Assembly: GCA_029259775.1 (NCBI GenBank)
Contig: JAJDEN010000012.1
Location: 62,001 to 126,000 of the forward strand
DNA: 64,000 nucleotides
Direction: 5' to 3'
DNA from: Planctomycetota bacterium
GTDB taxonomy: Bacteria > Planctomycetota > PLA2 > JAEUHO01
Shown here in pieces: positions 1 to 8,689 of this stretch. The translations under genes and the position numbers were made by a program. The first letter of the stretch is position 1; the number at the start of each line of letters is the position of its first letter. Under the pieces are notes generated by a model. The model did no database searches. It saw nothing but the letters and a program-made list of their open reading frames with translations, and was not told the origin of the DNA.

Positions 1-569
1 TAGCTGAGCAGCTCCTGGAGCACGCGCACGCGTTGCTTGGACCAGCCGTACTTGCCCAGCGCCTGGATGGCGTAGCGGGAGACGTTGGCGTCCTTCGCCT
101 TCGACATGAGGCCGAGCAGCGTCGGAACAGCCGCCGCCGGCGCGAGCGCCCCCACCGTCTGGACCACGCTGAGGGGGAACGGCCCAGCCGCCGTGACCTT
201 GACGCTCGGAACGAAGCGCTTGAGTTCCTTCCACGCCGCCTTGGGGTCGTTGACCTTGGTCAGCGCCGTGGCCACGGCGGTCCGCGTCGCGCCCAGCTCA
301 TCCTTGGACATCACGCCCGCGGCGGCCTTGAGCAGCTTCGCGCGCACCGTCGCGCTCTTCAGCTCGTTGTGGAGTTTCACCAGGCGCGGTAGCGCGCGCT
401 CGATGTCGGGCTTCTTCTTGGCGGCGACGAAGCCCTCGATCTTCGTGATCAGGTTCGCCGCTTCGCGGGCGCGGGCCTCTTCTGCCGGATCGGCAGCGTG
501 GGCCCGGCCTGCGATGCAGAGCAGGAGGACGGTGGCCGCGAAGGCGTTACTCGCCGTCCTGCTTCCCAT
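1..569 (-). CDS. Secreted alpha-helical (HEAT-like) repeat protein, C-terminus outside window
   Basis: This reading frame starts at an ATG (complement of 567-569) and stays open to the window edge, so only the first 189 codons are seen. Residues 1-25 form a clean signal peptide (MGSRTASN, a hydrophobic VLLLCIAG core, then an AHA-A cleavage site). The mature part is Ala/Lys/Leu-rich and helical, with repeated phrases such as AAVPTLLGLMSKAKDANVSRYAIQALGKYG, which I read as HEAT-type repeats. The start overlaps the end of the upstream pseudoprotease gene by 23 bp, suggesting translational coupling in the same minus-strand operon. The role is unknown; a periplasmic scaffold is an inference. Confidence 0.7.
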   Translation of the reverse strand, partial: MGSRTASNAFAATVLLLCIAGRAHAADPAEEARAREAANLITKIEGFVAAKKKPDIERALPRLVKLHNELKSATVRAKLLKAAAGVMSKDELGATRTAVATALTKVNDPKAAWKELKRFVPSVKVTAAGPFPLSVVQTVGALAPAAAVPTLLGLMSKAKDANVSRYAIQALGKYGWSKQRVRVLQELLS

Positions 570-1536
570 CGTCCTTCTTCGGCCCCTCTTCCTTGGGTGC
601 GTCCTTCTTGGGAGTCTCCTTCTTGGGAGCCTCCTCCTTGGGCATCTTGGCGTCGCCTTCGTCCTTCGGCGCGTCCTTCTTCGGCTCATCCTTCTTCGTC
701 TCGTCCTTCTTCGGATCGGCATCGGCTGCCTCGGCGGCGGCCTCTTCCTCTTCCTCGAGGATGCGGTCGAGCTCGGCCTTGGACTTCTTGAGCGCCGTCG
801 CGACCGTCGGGCCCGCGACCTTCAGCGAGAGCAGGAACGGACGGATGACGGAGTCTTCGCCGACACCTTCCTGGGAGACGATGATGCCAGCCACGGCCCC
901 GGCCGCGTCGTAGGCCGGCTTGCCGATCTGGTTTCCCGCGCCTTGGATGATCCACATGCTGCGCGGCTTCGTGACGCTGCCGGCGATGCTCATCCGAATG
1001 GCCATGGGTGCGTGGTCGAAGCCCTGATCCAGGCGCGTGACGCCGTAGAGACGCTGGCCCAGCTTCGGCTCGACGTAGGTAGCCATGTCGAGAGCCTGGA
1101 TCTTCTTTTCGCCAAGATCCTTCACGAGGACGAAGGCCAGGCCGAGCTTGCTGTCCTTGGCGCCGAGCACGGCGTTGTACTCGCGCGTGTCGCCGGGAAA
1201 GACGACACGGATGTTGGACGGCACGGCCGATATGTCGAAGCGACGACGGAGCTGGCGGGGGATGCCGCCGGCGCCGAACGCGGAGCCAGGGATCATGACC
1301 AGGCCCGAGTTGTCGACCACGACGCCACTGGCGTTGCCGGCCTGCTCACGGGGGGGGGCCACAGGGGCGCCGTTCTGCGTGATCTTGACGTTGAGCACGA
1401 ACTTGACGGACACGATCGTGTTCGCCTTGTCCTTGATCAGCTTCTGGTAGACCGCAGCTTCATCGGCGAAAGCCGAGGGCGTGGCGACGAACGTCGCGAG
1501 CGCGAGGCTAACGGCGGCAAGGATGGAAGTGCGCAT
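547..1536 (-). CDS. Secreted trypsin-fold pseudoprotease with Lys/Glu-rich tail
   Basis: I chose the ATG at 1536 (MRTSILAAVSLALATF) because it begins a standard signal peptide ending AFA-DE; the open frame extends 15 codons further upstream. The body resembles an HtrA-type trypsin fold, but the landmarks are changed. VMIPGSAF stands where VTNxHV carries the catalytic His, KLGLAFVLV where DLAxL carries the Asp, and GNQIGKPAYD where GNSGGPL carries the Ser. It is therefore probably inactive. The last 75 or so residues are low-complexity Asp/Glu/Lys/Pro repeats (KKDE, KKDAPK). It lies 30 bp downstream of an intact HtrA gene, so it may be a regulatory or substrate-binding partner; this is inference. 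Confidence 0.8.
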   Translation of the reverse strand: MRTSILAAVSLALATFVATPSAFADEAAVYQKLIKDKANTIVSVKFVLNVKITQNGAPVAPPREQAGNASGVVVDNSGLVMIPGSAFGAGGIPRQLRRRFDISAVPSNIRVVFPGDTREYNAVLGAKDSKLGLAFVLVKDLGEKKIQALDMATYVEPKLGQRLYGVTRLDQGFDHAPMAIRMSIAGSVTKPRSMWIIQGAGNQIGKPAYDAAGAVAGIIVSQEGVGEDSVIRPFLLSLKVAGPTVATALKKSKAELDRILEEEEEAAAEAADADPKKDETKKDEPKKDAPKDEGDAKMPKEEAPKKETPKKDAPKEEGPKKDDGKQDGE

Positions 1537-1565
1537 GGGAGTCTCTTTCGTGGGGGCAGGTGCAA

Positions 1566-3614
1566 TCAGTCGCGCGGCCACTCGGGACGCATGAATACGA
1601 ACGCCGTGGAGCGGTCCCTACGCACGAACAACTTCACGCGCTTGGGCTTGTCCTTGGCCAACTTGCGGACGAGCTTCTTGAACGTGCGGATGCTGTCCAC
1701 CGTCTCGTCGTTGATCTTCAGGAGGATGTCGCCCGCCCGCAGGTTCGCCACCTGCGCCCAGCTACCCGAGGTGACCGCCGAGATGATCAAGCCCTGGTAG
1801 TCCTTCGGGAGGTCGTTGTTCACACGGTCGAGGAAGGTCATCTCGCGGACCTTGTACTCGAGCACGGGATCCTCGGCGCCGCGGGCGTCCGCAGCGGTGT
1901 TGGGCGTCTCTTCGAGGCTGACGGTGATCTCCATCGGCTTGCCCGCGCGAATCACGCTGAGTTTCGCCTCGGAGCCGATCTCGAGGTCCTCGACCTTGCG
2001 CGTCAGGACCTGGGCGTCCTGCAGGCGGTAGGCGTCGAGCGCCTCGCCATTCAACGCGGTGAGGATGTCGCCCACCTTGAGATCGGAGGACGCGGCCTCG
2101 GTACCGGGCAGGATCCGCGTGACACGAAAGCCCTTCTTGCCTTCGAGATCCAACGCCTTGGCGACCTTGGTGGTCAGCACCTGGGTGCGAATGCCCATCC
2201 AGGCCTTGGCCAACTCGGTGTTGCGCGGCGGGCGCGGCGGCTTCGACATGTCGAGCACCGTCACCATGTCGCGCTTGCCGCGCCGGAAGCGCACCGAGAG
2301 CGCCTTGCTCTTGCTGTTGGCCGCCATGAGCTCGCCAAAGCTCGCAAGGTCCTCGACCGTCTTGCCGCCGATCTCGATGATGACGTCGCCGCCGGCAAGG
2401 GAGGGCTTGGCCTTGTCGGGCGCCGAACCTGGACGCATCGACGTGATGACCACGCCCTTCGTATCGGGGTAGCGACGCGTGAACGCCATGGGCTTGGTGA
2501 TCGCCATGGCGCTGACGCCCCACGCCCGGAAGGCCTTCTCCTCGCCGATGAACTTCTCCATCGGAGCGACCATGACCTCGACCCCGTTCAGGTCGCCGTC
2601 GCGCTCGAACTCGATCGCCACGCTCTTGTTGCGCGGCAGATCGGCAACCTTGGCCAGGAACACCGGCACGTCTTCGAAGCCCTTGACGGCGATCTTCTCC
2701 TCGCCGATGCGCATGACGACGTCGCCCGGCTTGATGCCGGCCTTGTCCGCCGGGCCCCCGGGGAAGACCGAGGACACGAGCGCCCCCTTGGTGCGGTCCA
2801 TGCTGTTGACGGGTACCACGGAGATGCCGAGCCAGCTGCGGCGCACCTCACCCCAGGTCAGCGCCTGGTTGAGCACCTTCTTGACGGTGCTGGCCGGGAC
2901 GGCGAAGCCGGTGCCGCCGCCGCCGCGGGTGTTGATGCCGATGACCTCGCCCTTGAGGCTGACCAGGGGGCCGCCGCTGTTGCCGGGGAGGATCAGCGCG
3001 TCGTGCTGCATCCAGCGGTTGAAGATGCCGGTCAGCTGCCCGCCACCAAAGTCGAACGTCTGGATGGCGCTGCCGGTGAAGTTGGTGAACACGCGCTCGG
3101 TGTTCGAGACGATGCCGAGCGTGACGGTCGAGTTGAGACCGCCGGGGTTGCCCATGGCCATGACGTGGTCGCCGACCTGGACCGCATCGGAGTCGCCGAT
3201 GGTGGCGAAGGGGATGGGCTTCGTCGGGTCCGAGCGCTGGTCCATGCGGAGCTTGAGGATGCACAGGTCGGTGAGCGGGTCGGCGCAGATGATGTCGGCG
3301 TCGATGGACTCGCCTGTCGGCAGCTTGCACGTGATGCGGCTGGCGTCGCCGGCCACGTGGAAGTTGGTGACGACGTAGCCAGCCGGGCTGACGATCACGC
3401 CACTGCCGGCGCCCAATCCGCGGGTCTCGCGGCCCTGGCGGAACTGACGCGCGACGACGCTGATGTTCACCAGGCAGGGGTAGACCTTGGCCTTGGCGTA
3501 CGAGACCGCGTTGCGCAACTCATCGGACGACTTCTCGGCGCTGGCCGTCGACGGGCTGAAGGCCAGCAAGGCGGCAAGCAGGCTGGGGACGAGGATCCGG
3601 CGAAGTCGAAGCAT
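1566..3614 (-). CDS. HtrA/DegP-like periplasmic serine protease with several PDZ domains
   Basis: The 682-residue precursor has a signal peptide (residues 1-26, ending ASA-EK) and a chymotrypsin-fold protease domain with an intact triad: His86 in VVTNFHVAG, Asp116 in DPLTDLCILKL and Ser213 in LPGNSGGPL. The C-terminal 430 residues look like four PDZ-like units, at about 255-345, 365-450, 465-560 and 585-670; GVVITSMRPGSAP and LRAGDILLKIND are typical PDZ sequences. DegP/DegQ usually have two PDZ domains, so this is longer than the family norm. GGGAGGAG precedes the ATG. It shares an operon with a lipoprotein upstream and an inactive homologue downstream, suggesting envelope protein quality control. 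Confidence 0.9.
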   Translation of the reverse strand: MLRLRRILVPSLLAALLAFSPSTASAEKSSDELRNAVSYAKAKVYPCLVNISVVARQFRQGRETRGLGAGSGVIVSPAGYVVTNFHVAGDASRITCKLPTGESIDADIICADPLTDLCILKLRMDQRSDPTKPIPFATIGDSDAVQVGDHVMAMGNPGGLNSTVTLGIVSNTERVFTNFTGSAIQTFDFGGGQLTGIFNRWMQHDALILPGNSGGPLVSLKGEVIGINTRGGGGTGFAVPASTVKKVLNQALTWGEVRRSWLGISVVPVNSMDRTKGALVSSVFPGGPADKAGIKPGDVVMRIGEEKIAVKGFEDVPVFLAKVADLPRNKSVAIEFERDGDLNGVEVMVAPMEKFIGEEKAFRAWGVSAMAITKPMAFTRRYPDTKGVVITSMRPGSAPDKAKPSLAGGDVIIEIGGKTVEDLASFGELMAANSKSKALSVRFRRGKRDMVTVLDMSKPPRPPRNTELAKAWMGIRTQVLTTKVAKALDLEGKKGFRVTRILPGTEAASSDLKVGDILTALNGEALDAYRLQDAQVLTRKVEDLEIGSEAKLSVIRAGKPMEITVSLEETPNTAADARGAEDPVLEYKVREMTFLDRVNNDLPKDYQGLIISAVTSGSWAQVANLRAGDILLKINDETVDSIRTFKKLVRKLAKDKPKRVKLFVRRDRSTAFVFMRPEWPRD

Positions 3615-3728
3615 CTTGCTCCTCCCAGAAGGCCACGAGGGGGCGCAAGTGTAGCGGCGAAGGAGCGCCCCCGGGCCACGGTGGCGGAGGGCACACCTCG
3701 GGCTGGGTCGGGAGTGCGAGACGGATTC

Positions 3729-4715
3729 CTACCGCTGGGCGATCGCCGGATCGACGGGCGGCAGCGGCGCCGCGGTGTTGCGGAGGATCGCGGCCGAGGG
3801 AGGCGGCGGGGGCGGCGGCGTGCCGGGGCCCATCTGCGGGTGGACCGGCGCGGCCGAGGCTCCGGTGTCGATCGTGCGGCCGGGGATCCCGAAGCCGCGC
3901 GCGGCGCTGTCGTTGTGATAGACGAGCCGGTTGGCGCGGGCGGGCTCCTGGAGACCGACGTGCAGGGTGCCGACGCCCTCCTTGCCGGGCTTGGCGGCCG
4001 CGAGGATCGTGTACATCCCCGGCTTGGGCGCGGTGAACGTCAGGACGGTCTTGCCGTCCCGGCTGTGGGTCACCTGGGGCAGGGGTGCGCCGGCCGGCAC
4101 CTGACTCCGATCGAGTGCCGGGCCGCCCCACGGATCCTTGACCGCCTGGATCTGAGGCACCATGTCGGAGCCGCGATCGGGCTTGATGCTGAAGGTGATG
4201 ACCCCTCCGCGCGGCGCGGCGATGTGGACGGGCTGGCTCTTCGAGGCGGAAAGATGGACCTTGCGGTCGGGCATGGGCGCCCAGCGGATGGCGTGCGTGA
4301 AGCGGTAGAAGACCTGCCGATCGGGGTCGCCCGGTCGCGCAATGACCTTGTACTTGCCGGTCTTGGGCAGGACGAGGCCGCGGATGACGACCTCGTGCGA
4401 GCCCTCCTCGCTCGTCGTGTGGGCCGCGACGTCGAGCGACTGGCCCTCGGGGTCGTGGATGACGATGAGCGGGGCCGCGTCCTTGTCATCTGTCTTGAGG
4501 TAGGCGTCGAGGATGGTCGATTCGACGCCCTCGAACGTGAAGGTCTGGTGGGTCCGGCCCGGGATCATGCGACCGTGCATGGTGTCGCCCAGCAGGACGT
4601 TGGAGTCCTGGGCCAAGGGCGGGGCGCTGCTGCAAGCCGCCATGGCCAGGGCCAGGGCGAGCAGGGCGACAGCAGGCTTTCCAGCACGCAGGTTCAATGC
4701 ACGTCGTGAGTTCAT
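3729..4715 (-). CDS. Outer-envelope lipoprotein, function unknown
   Basis: The ATG at 4715 follows a strong ribosome binding site (GGGAGGAAGTC on the minus strand). It begins a lipoprotein signal with lipobox LALAMAAC about 25 residues in. The mature 300 residues are beta-rich, with pre-peptidase C-like phrases (HQTFTFEGVESTILDAYLK, KTGKYKVIARPG, KPGMYTILAAAKPG), so one or more beta-sandwich domains are likely. The C-terminus is proline-rich (seven consecutive Pro). It is the first gene of the minus-strand envelope group, 114 bp before the HtrA gene. No enzymatic motif is visible. Confidence 0.75.
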   Translation of the reverse strand: MNSRRALNLRAGKPAVALLALALAMAACSSAPPLAQDSNVLLGDTMHGRMIPGRTHQTFTFEGVESTILDAYLKTDDKDAAPLIVIHDPEGQSLDVAAHTTSEEGSHEVVIRGLVLPKTGKYKVIARPGDPDRQVFYRFTHAIRWAPMPDRKVHLSASKSQPVHIAAPRGGVITFSIKPDRGSDMVPQIQAVKDPWGGPALDRSQVPAGAPLPQVTHSRDGKTVLTFTAPKPGMYTILAAAKPGKEGVGTLHVGLQEPARANRLVYHNDSAARGFGIPGRTIDTGASAAPVHPQMGPGTPPPPPPPSAAILRNTAAPLPPVDPAIAQR

Positions 4716-4803
4716 GACTTCCTCCCGATCCACAGGCCGAACGAACGCAGCGGGGGCGCCCACCCGGGACGACTCTATCCCTATCTATCGGTCGGACTAC
4801 CCG

Positions 4804-5586
4804 GTGTTGTGCACCATTGCTGGATTGGACCCCACAGGTGGTGCCGGGGTGGCCGCCGATCTAAGGACCTTCGCCGCCCACGGAGGCTTCGGAACGGCCG
4901 TCGTGACGGCGCTCACAGCCCAGGACGAGGCGGGTGTCCAGTCCGTCGAGCCCGTCCAGCCGGCCCTGGTCGGGGCCCAGTTGCGCTCCGCCCTCGCGAC
5001 CGGACCGAGCGCGCTGAAAACCGGGATGCTGGCCACGCGAGGCATCCTGGAGGCCATCGCCGAAATCCTTGCCGAGGGCCTCGCCGAGGGGCTCGGAACG
5101 GAGCCGACGCCTCCGCTGGTCGTCGATCCGGTCCTCGTGGCGGGCACGGGGGGCCGGCCGCTGCTCGAGGAGGAGGCCGTCGATCTGCTGGCGCCGCGCC
5201 TCGCGCCCTACGCGGCCCTCCTGACCCCCAACCTGCCGGAGGCCGCCCGCCTCCTGGGCCGGTCCTCGATCGAGGCCGGCGACGAGCCCGAAGCGGGGCG
5301 TGCGCTGCTGTCGAGGGGCTGGCGAGCCGTCCTCCTGAAAGGCGGGCATGGCCGTGGCGCCACCGCCGTGGATCTCCTGTTCACGGAAGACGGCGAGCAC
5401 GGCTTCGAGCGCGAGCGCCTCCCGGGCCCCACGGTGCACGGCACCGGCTGCGCGCTCTCGGCCGCGATCGCCGCCCGCCTTGGCCGCGGCGAGGGTCTCG
5501 TCGAGGCCGTTGGGGGCGCCGGGGACTGGCTGCACGGCCGGATCGCGGCCGCCCTGGCGACGGGGGCGGGGCGCCTGCCCGCCTGA
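4804..5586 (+). CDS. thiD: Hydroxymethylpyrimidine / phosphomethylpyrimidine kinase
   Basis: This is a ribokinase-fold enzyme of thiamine synthesis that phosphorylates HMP and HMP-phosphate. Diagnostic stretches are TIAGLDPTGGAGVAADLRTF near the N-terminus, VVDPVLVAGTGG, LTPNLPEA, VLLKGGH and the anion-hole motif HGTGCALSAAIA near the end. Family members begin only a few residues before the first motif, which favours the GTG at 4804. An in-frame ATG at 4714 would give 30 more residues but would overlap the start of the divergent lipoprotein gene and leave no room for promoters. The start is therefore uncertain; the product call is not. Confidence 0.9.
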   Translation: MLCTIAGLDPTGGAGVAADLRTFAAHGGFGTAVVTALTAQDEAGVQSVEPVQPALVGAQLRSALATGPSALKTGMLATRGILEAIAEILAEGLAEGLGTEPTPPLVVDPVLVAGTGGRPLLEEEAVDLLAPRLAPYAALLTPNLPEAARLLGRSSIEAGDEPEAGRALLSRGWRAVLLKGGHGRGATAVDLLFTEDGEHGFERERLPGPTVHGTGCALSAAIAARLGRGEGLVEAVGGAGDWLHGRIAAALATGAGRLPA

Positions 5587-5656
5587 TCAAGCACCCTTTC
5601 TCCCACCGCGCGACGGCAGTACGCTGCGCGCCACATCGACGGGAGGGGTCGAACAG

Positions 5657-6559
5657 GTGAAGGTCACCATCATCGGTGCCGGCGTCCTCGGTACGTCGCT
5701 CGGGATCCTGCTGCGGCAGGCCGGCCACGACATAGCCGCCGTCTGCAGCCTGAACCGGCGCTCGGCGCAGATCGCGGCCGAGCGGATCGGCGCCGGCGAC
5801 GTCATCGGCGACCCCGGCCTCGCGGCCATGGGGGCAGACGCCGTGATCTTGGCGGTGCCGGACCGAGCGATCCCTGCCGTGGCGATCGAGGTCGCGGCGG
5901 GCGGCGCGGTCAAGCGCGGCGCCGCCGTCATCCATCTGGCGGGCGGTCTGCCCTCGGGCATCCTGACGGGCGTGCGCGCCGCGGGCGGCCACCGCGGTGC
6001 GATGCATCCACTGCAGAGCTTCGCCGACGTGGAAGCGGCCGTGCGCATGCTCCCCGAGACCCACTTCTTCATCGAGGGCGACGAGCCGGCGGTCGACGTA
6101 ATGCACGAGCTGGTCGTGGCCCTGGACGGACGGCCGATCCGCATCAATGCGCGCGACAAGGCGCTCTATCACGCAGGCGCGTCGGTGGCGTCCAACTTCC
6201 TCGTCACGCTGGTGGACTTCGCGGTCACGCTGCTCGGCAATGCGGGCGTCGGACGCGAGACGGCACTTGGAGCGCTCCTCCCGCTCATCAAGGGCACCGT
6301 GGGCAACCTGGAAGCAGTCGGTCTGCCCAACGCCCTCACGGGGCCGATCGCGCGCGGCGACGTGGGCACGGTGCGCCGACACCTGCGCGCCCTCGAGGAC
6401 ATGCCCAGCGAGATGGGCCATCTCTACCGGCACCTGGCACGCAAGACGATCGAGGTCGCCCGTCGCAAGGGCACCCTCGAGCAGGCGGACGCCGAGAAGC
6501 TGCTCGATGCGCTGGGGGCCCACGGCTCGAGCCCGGACGACCTGACAGAAGAAGCCTGA
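5657..6559 (+). CDS. Rossmann-fold DUF2520 oxidoreductase-like protein
   Basis: The GTG at 5657 follows GGGAGGGG with good spacing and gives a 300-residue protein starting KVTIIGAGVLGTSLG, an NAD(P)-binding Rossmann motif. DAVILAVPD fits the middle strand of that fold. The C-terminal half (HPLQSF, then KALYHAGASVASNFLVTLVDFA) matches the all-helical DUF2520 domain that follows an F420/NADP-oxidoreductase-like N-terminus. Similar proteins sit near pantothenate genes in many genomes, but the substrate is not established. The 3-prime end runs into a triplicated 14-bp repeat that contains the stop codon. Confidence 0.85.
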   Translation: MKVTIIGAGVLGTSLGILLRQAGHDIAAVCSLNRRSAQIAAERIGAGDVIGDPGLAAMGADAVILAVPDRAIPAVAIEVAAGGAVKRGAAVIHLAGGLPSGILTGVRAAGGHRGAMHPLQSFADVEAAVRMLPETHFFIEGDEPAVDVMHELVVALDGRPIRINARDKALYHAGASVASNFLVTLVDFAVTLLGNAGVGRETALGALLPLIKGTVGNLEAVGLPNALTGPIARGDVGTVRRHLRALEDMPSEMGHLYRHLARKTIEVARRKGTLEQADAEKLLDALGAHGSSPDDLTEEA

Positions 6560-6582
6560 CAGAAGAAGCCTGACAGAAGAAG
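6541..6582 (+). repeat. Three perfect 14-bp tandem repeats across a stop codon
   Basis: The unit CCTGACAGAAGAAG occurs three times without a mismatch (6541-6554, 6555-6568, 6569-6582). The first copy encodes the last residues of the DUF2520 protein. The stop codon TGA (6557-6559) lies in the second copy because a 14-bp unit shifts the frame. Slipped-strand duplication is the simple explanation. Confidence 0.95.
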
Positions 6583-6657
6583 AATGAAGGGCCGCCATAA
6601 GGCGCCGCTTGCGGGCCACGGCTTCCCCGCCTTCTACGTCGCTCGTACTCTCTGGGG

Positions 6658-7218
6658 GTGTACCCCGACCAGCAACGCTTCTGGACCGCCCTCCTGAACC
6701 TGCAAAGGACGTGGGCCAGCGACGATGCGGCGATCGCGTTCATCCCGCCGCGCTTCCGCGACTTCGACGCGAAGCCCGACTGGCCGCTCCCCAAGGCCCA
6801 GGCGTACCTGCTCAACAACCTCGAACTGATCCGCGAGAACTACCGGCGACTCGAGGCGGGCGAGCCGCTCGAGTACGAGTTCCTGAACCACGGGCTCGAG
6901 GACCTGCGCCTGAGGCTCCAGCCGTGGACGAATCAGGCGGAGCTCAACCGCGCCGCGACGGCCAAGGCCGAGCTCGCGGGCCGTCTTGAGGTCTTGCAGA
7001 TCACCGGCGAGCTGGATGAGGTCAACCCCGGCACGCGCTACATCCGCGCGACGATCCAGCGGGCCCTCTACTACTTCGCCCAGTACATCGACGACCGCCT
7101 GTCCGACCCGAACTACCCCGATGTCTCCCCCGGCCGCATGCATGTGCGGGAGGACGGCATCGGTGACCTGCAGCTCGTCACGGCCGAGGCCGGCGAGCCC
7201 GCCGGAGGATCCGCGTGA
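6658..7218 (+). CDS. Conserved-looking hypothetical protein upstream of purB
   Basis: This 186-residue acidic protein starts at GTG 6658, immediately after GGGGG; I see no in-frame start further upstream. It has no signal peptide or membrane segment. Sequence stretches such as AYLLNNLELIRENYRRLEAGE and RYIRATIQRALYYFAQYIDDRL are strongly helical. I do not recognise the family. Its TGA overlaps the GTG of purB by four bases, so the two are probably translationally coupled. Confidence 0.65.
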   Translation: MYPDQQRFWTALLNLQRTWASDDAAIAFIPPRFRDFDAKPDWPLPKAQAYLLNNLELIRENYRRLEAGEPLEYEFLNHGLEDLRLRLQPWTNQAELNRAATAKAELAGRLEVLQITGELDEVNPGTRYIRATIQRALYYFAQYIDDRLSDPNYPDVSPGRMHVREDGIGDLQLVTAEAGEPAGGSA

Positions 7219-8654
7219 GCGCCCCCCAGGACGAGTACCGCAGCCCGCTCTGCTCCCGCTACGCCGGCGAGGAAATGCGCCGCCTCTTCTCGGAACGCCA
7301 CCGCATCGAGTGCTGGCGCCGCATGTGGATCTGGCTGGCGGAGGCCGAGAAGGACCTCGGGCTGGACATCACGGACGAGCAGATCGAGGCCATGCACGCC
7401 GGCCTCCCCGACATCGACTTCGACAAGGCCGCTGAGTACGAGTCGCGCTTCCGCCACGACGTCATGGCCCACGTGCACGCGTTCGGCGACGTGGCCCCGG
7501 TCGCCCGCGGCGTGATCCACCTCGGCGCCACGTCCTGCTTCGTGACGGACAACGCCGACGCCATGATCCTCCGCGACGGCTTGGAGCACATCGAACGCGG
7601 GCTCGCGGAAGCCATCGCCGCGCTGCGCTCCTTCGCCGATCGCACGAAGGACATCCCGTGCCTGGCGTACACGCACTTCCAGCCGGCACAGCCGACCACC
7701 GTCGGCAAGCGCGCGACGCTATGGCTGCACGATCTACTCGAGGACCTCAAGGCCGTGGCCCACGCCAAGGTCAACGTACCGTTCCTCTCGTCCAAGGGCA
7801 CGACCGGCACGCAGGCCAGCTTCCTCACGCTCTTCGAGGGCGATGCCGAGAAGTGCGAGCAGCTCGACGAGCTGACGGCCAAGAAGGCGGGCTTCCTCAA
7901 GCCGCTGCCCGTCTCGGGCCAGACGTATCCACGCAAGGCTGACTACGCGATCACCGCGGTGCTGGGCGGCATCGGCGTCTCGGCGACGCGCTTCGCCAAC
8001 GACGTCCGCCTGCTCTCCGGTCTGCGTGAGCTGGCCGAGCCCTTCGAGAAGGAGCAGATCGGCTCCAGCGCGATGGCCTACAAGCAGAACCCCATGCGCA
8101 GCGAGCGCATCACGGCGCTTGCACGCCACCTGATGGCCCTCGTGCCCGAGGCCGCGTCGACGGCGTCCGCGCAGTGGCTCGAGCGCACGCTGGACGACTC
8201 AGCCGCGCGGCGCATCTACCTGCCCGAGGCCTTCCTCTCGACGGACGCGGTCCTACGCCTGGTGATCAATGTCGCGCGGGGCCTGCACGTCAACGAAGCC
8301 GTGGCGCGCTCGCGCCTCGTCAAGGAACTCCCCTTCATGGCGACGGAGGAGATCCTCATGCGCACCGTGAGGGCGGGCGGCGACCGCCAGGTCCTGCACG
8401 AGCGCATCCGCGTGCACAGCCTCGCGGCCAAGGACAAGATCGTCGGCGGCGCGGACAGCAACGACCTCATCGAGCGCATGCGCGGTGACGAGGCCTTCGC
8501 ATCCGTGAAGGACGAGCTCGACGACATGCTGCAGCCCGAGCGCTTCACCGGCCTGGCCTCACGCCAGACGCAGCGCTTCCTCGCCGAGCACATCGATCCC
8601 GCCCTCGAGCCCTACCTCGCAGGGCTGGGTGGCGACGTCGACATCAACGTCTGA
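7215..8654 (+). CDS. purB: Adenylosuccinate lyase
   Basis: The 479-residue product is a member of the fumarase/aspartase superfamily. It releases fumarate from adenylosuccinate and from SAICAR in purine synthesis. The family signature is present as GSSAMAYKQNPMRSER, and FRHDVMAHVHAFG plus HLGATSCFVTDN match the active-site His and substrate-binding regions. Length is normal for the longer, eukaryote-like PurB subgroup. The GTG start overlaps the previous stop (GTGA). The gene is convergent with the minus-strand gene that follows. Confidence 0.95.
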   Translation: MSAPQDEYRSPLCSRYAGEEMRRLFSERHRIECWRRMWIWLAEAEKDLGLDITDEQIEAMHAGLPDIDFDKAAEYESRFRHDVMAHVHAFGDVAPVARGVIHLGATSCFVTDNADAMILRDGLEHIERGLAEAIAALRSFADRTKDIPCLAYTHFQPAQPTTVGKRATLWLHDLLEDLKAVAHAKVNVPFLSSKGTTGTQASFLTLFEGDAEKCEQLDELTAKKAGFLKPLPVSGQTYPRKADYAITAVLGGIGVSATRFANDVRLLSGLRELAEPFEKEQIGSSAMAYKQNPMRSERITALARHLMALVPEAASTASAQWLERTLDDSAARRIYLPEAFLSTDAVLRLVINVARGLHVNEAVARSRLVKELPFMATEEILMRTVRAGGDRQVLHERIRVHSLAAKDKIVGGADSNDLIERMRGDEAFASVKDELDDMLQPERFTGLASRQTQRFLAEHIDPALEPYLAGLGGDVDINV

Positions 8655-8689
8655 TCGGAAGGCGCAGCAGGGCATTCGGGGACAGGCTC

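Noticed and set aside
1560-4709. Plus-strand open frame of over 1000 codons
   Set aside because: It is antisense to the HtrA and lipoprotein genes, is full of His/Asp/Arg/Gly typical of GC-rich shadow frames, and matches no family, while the minus-strand products are unmistakable.
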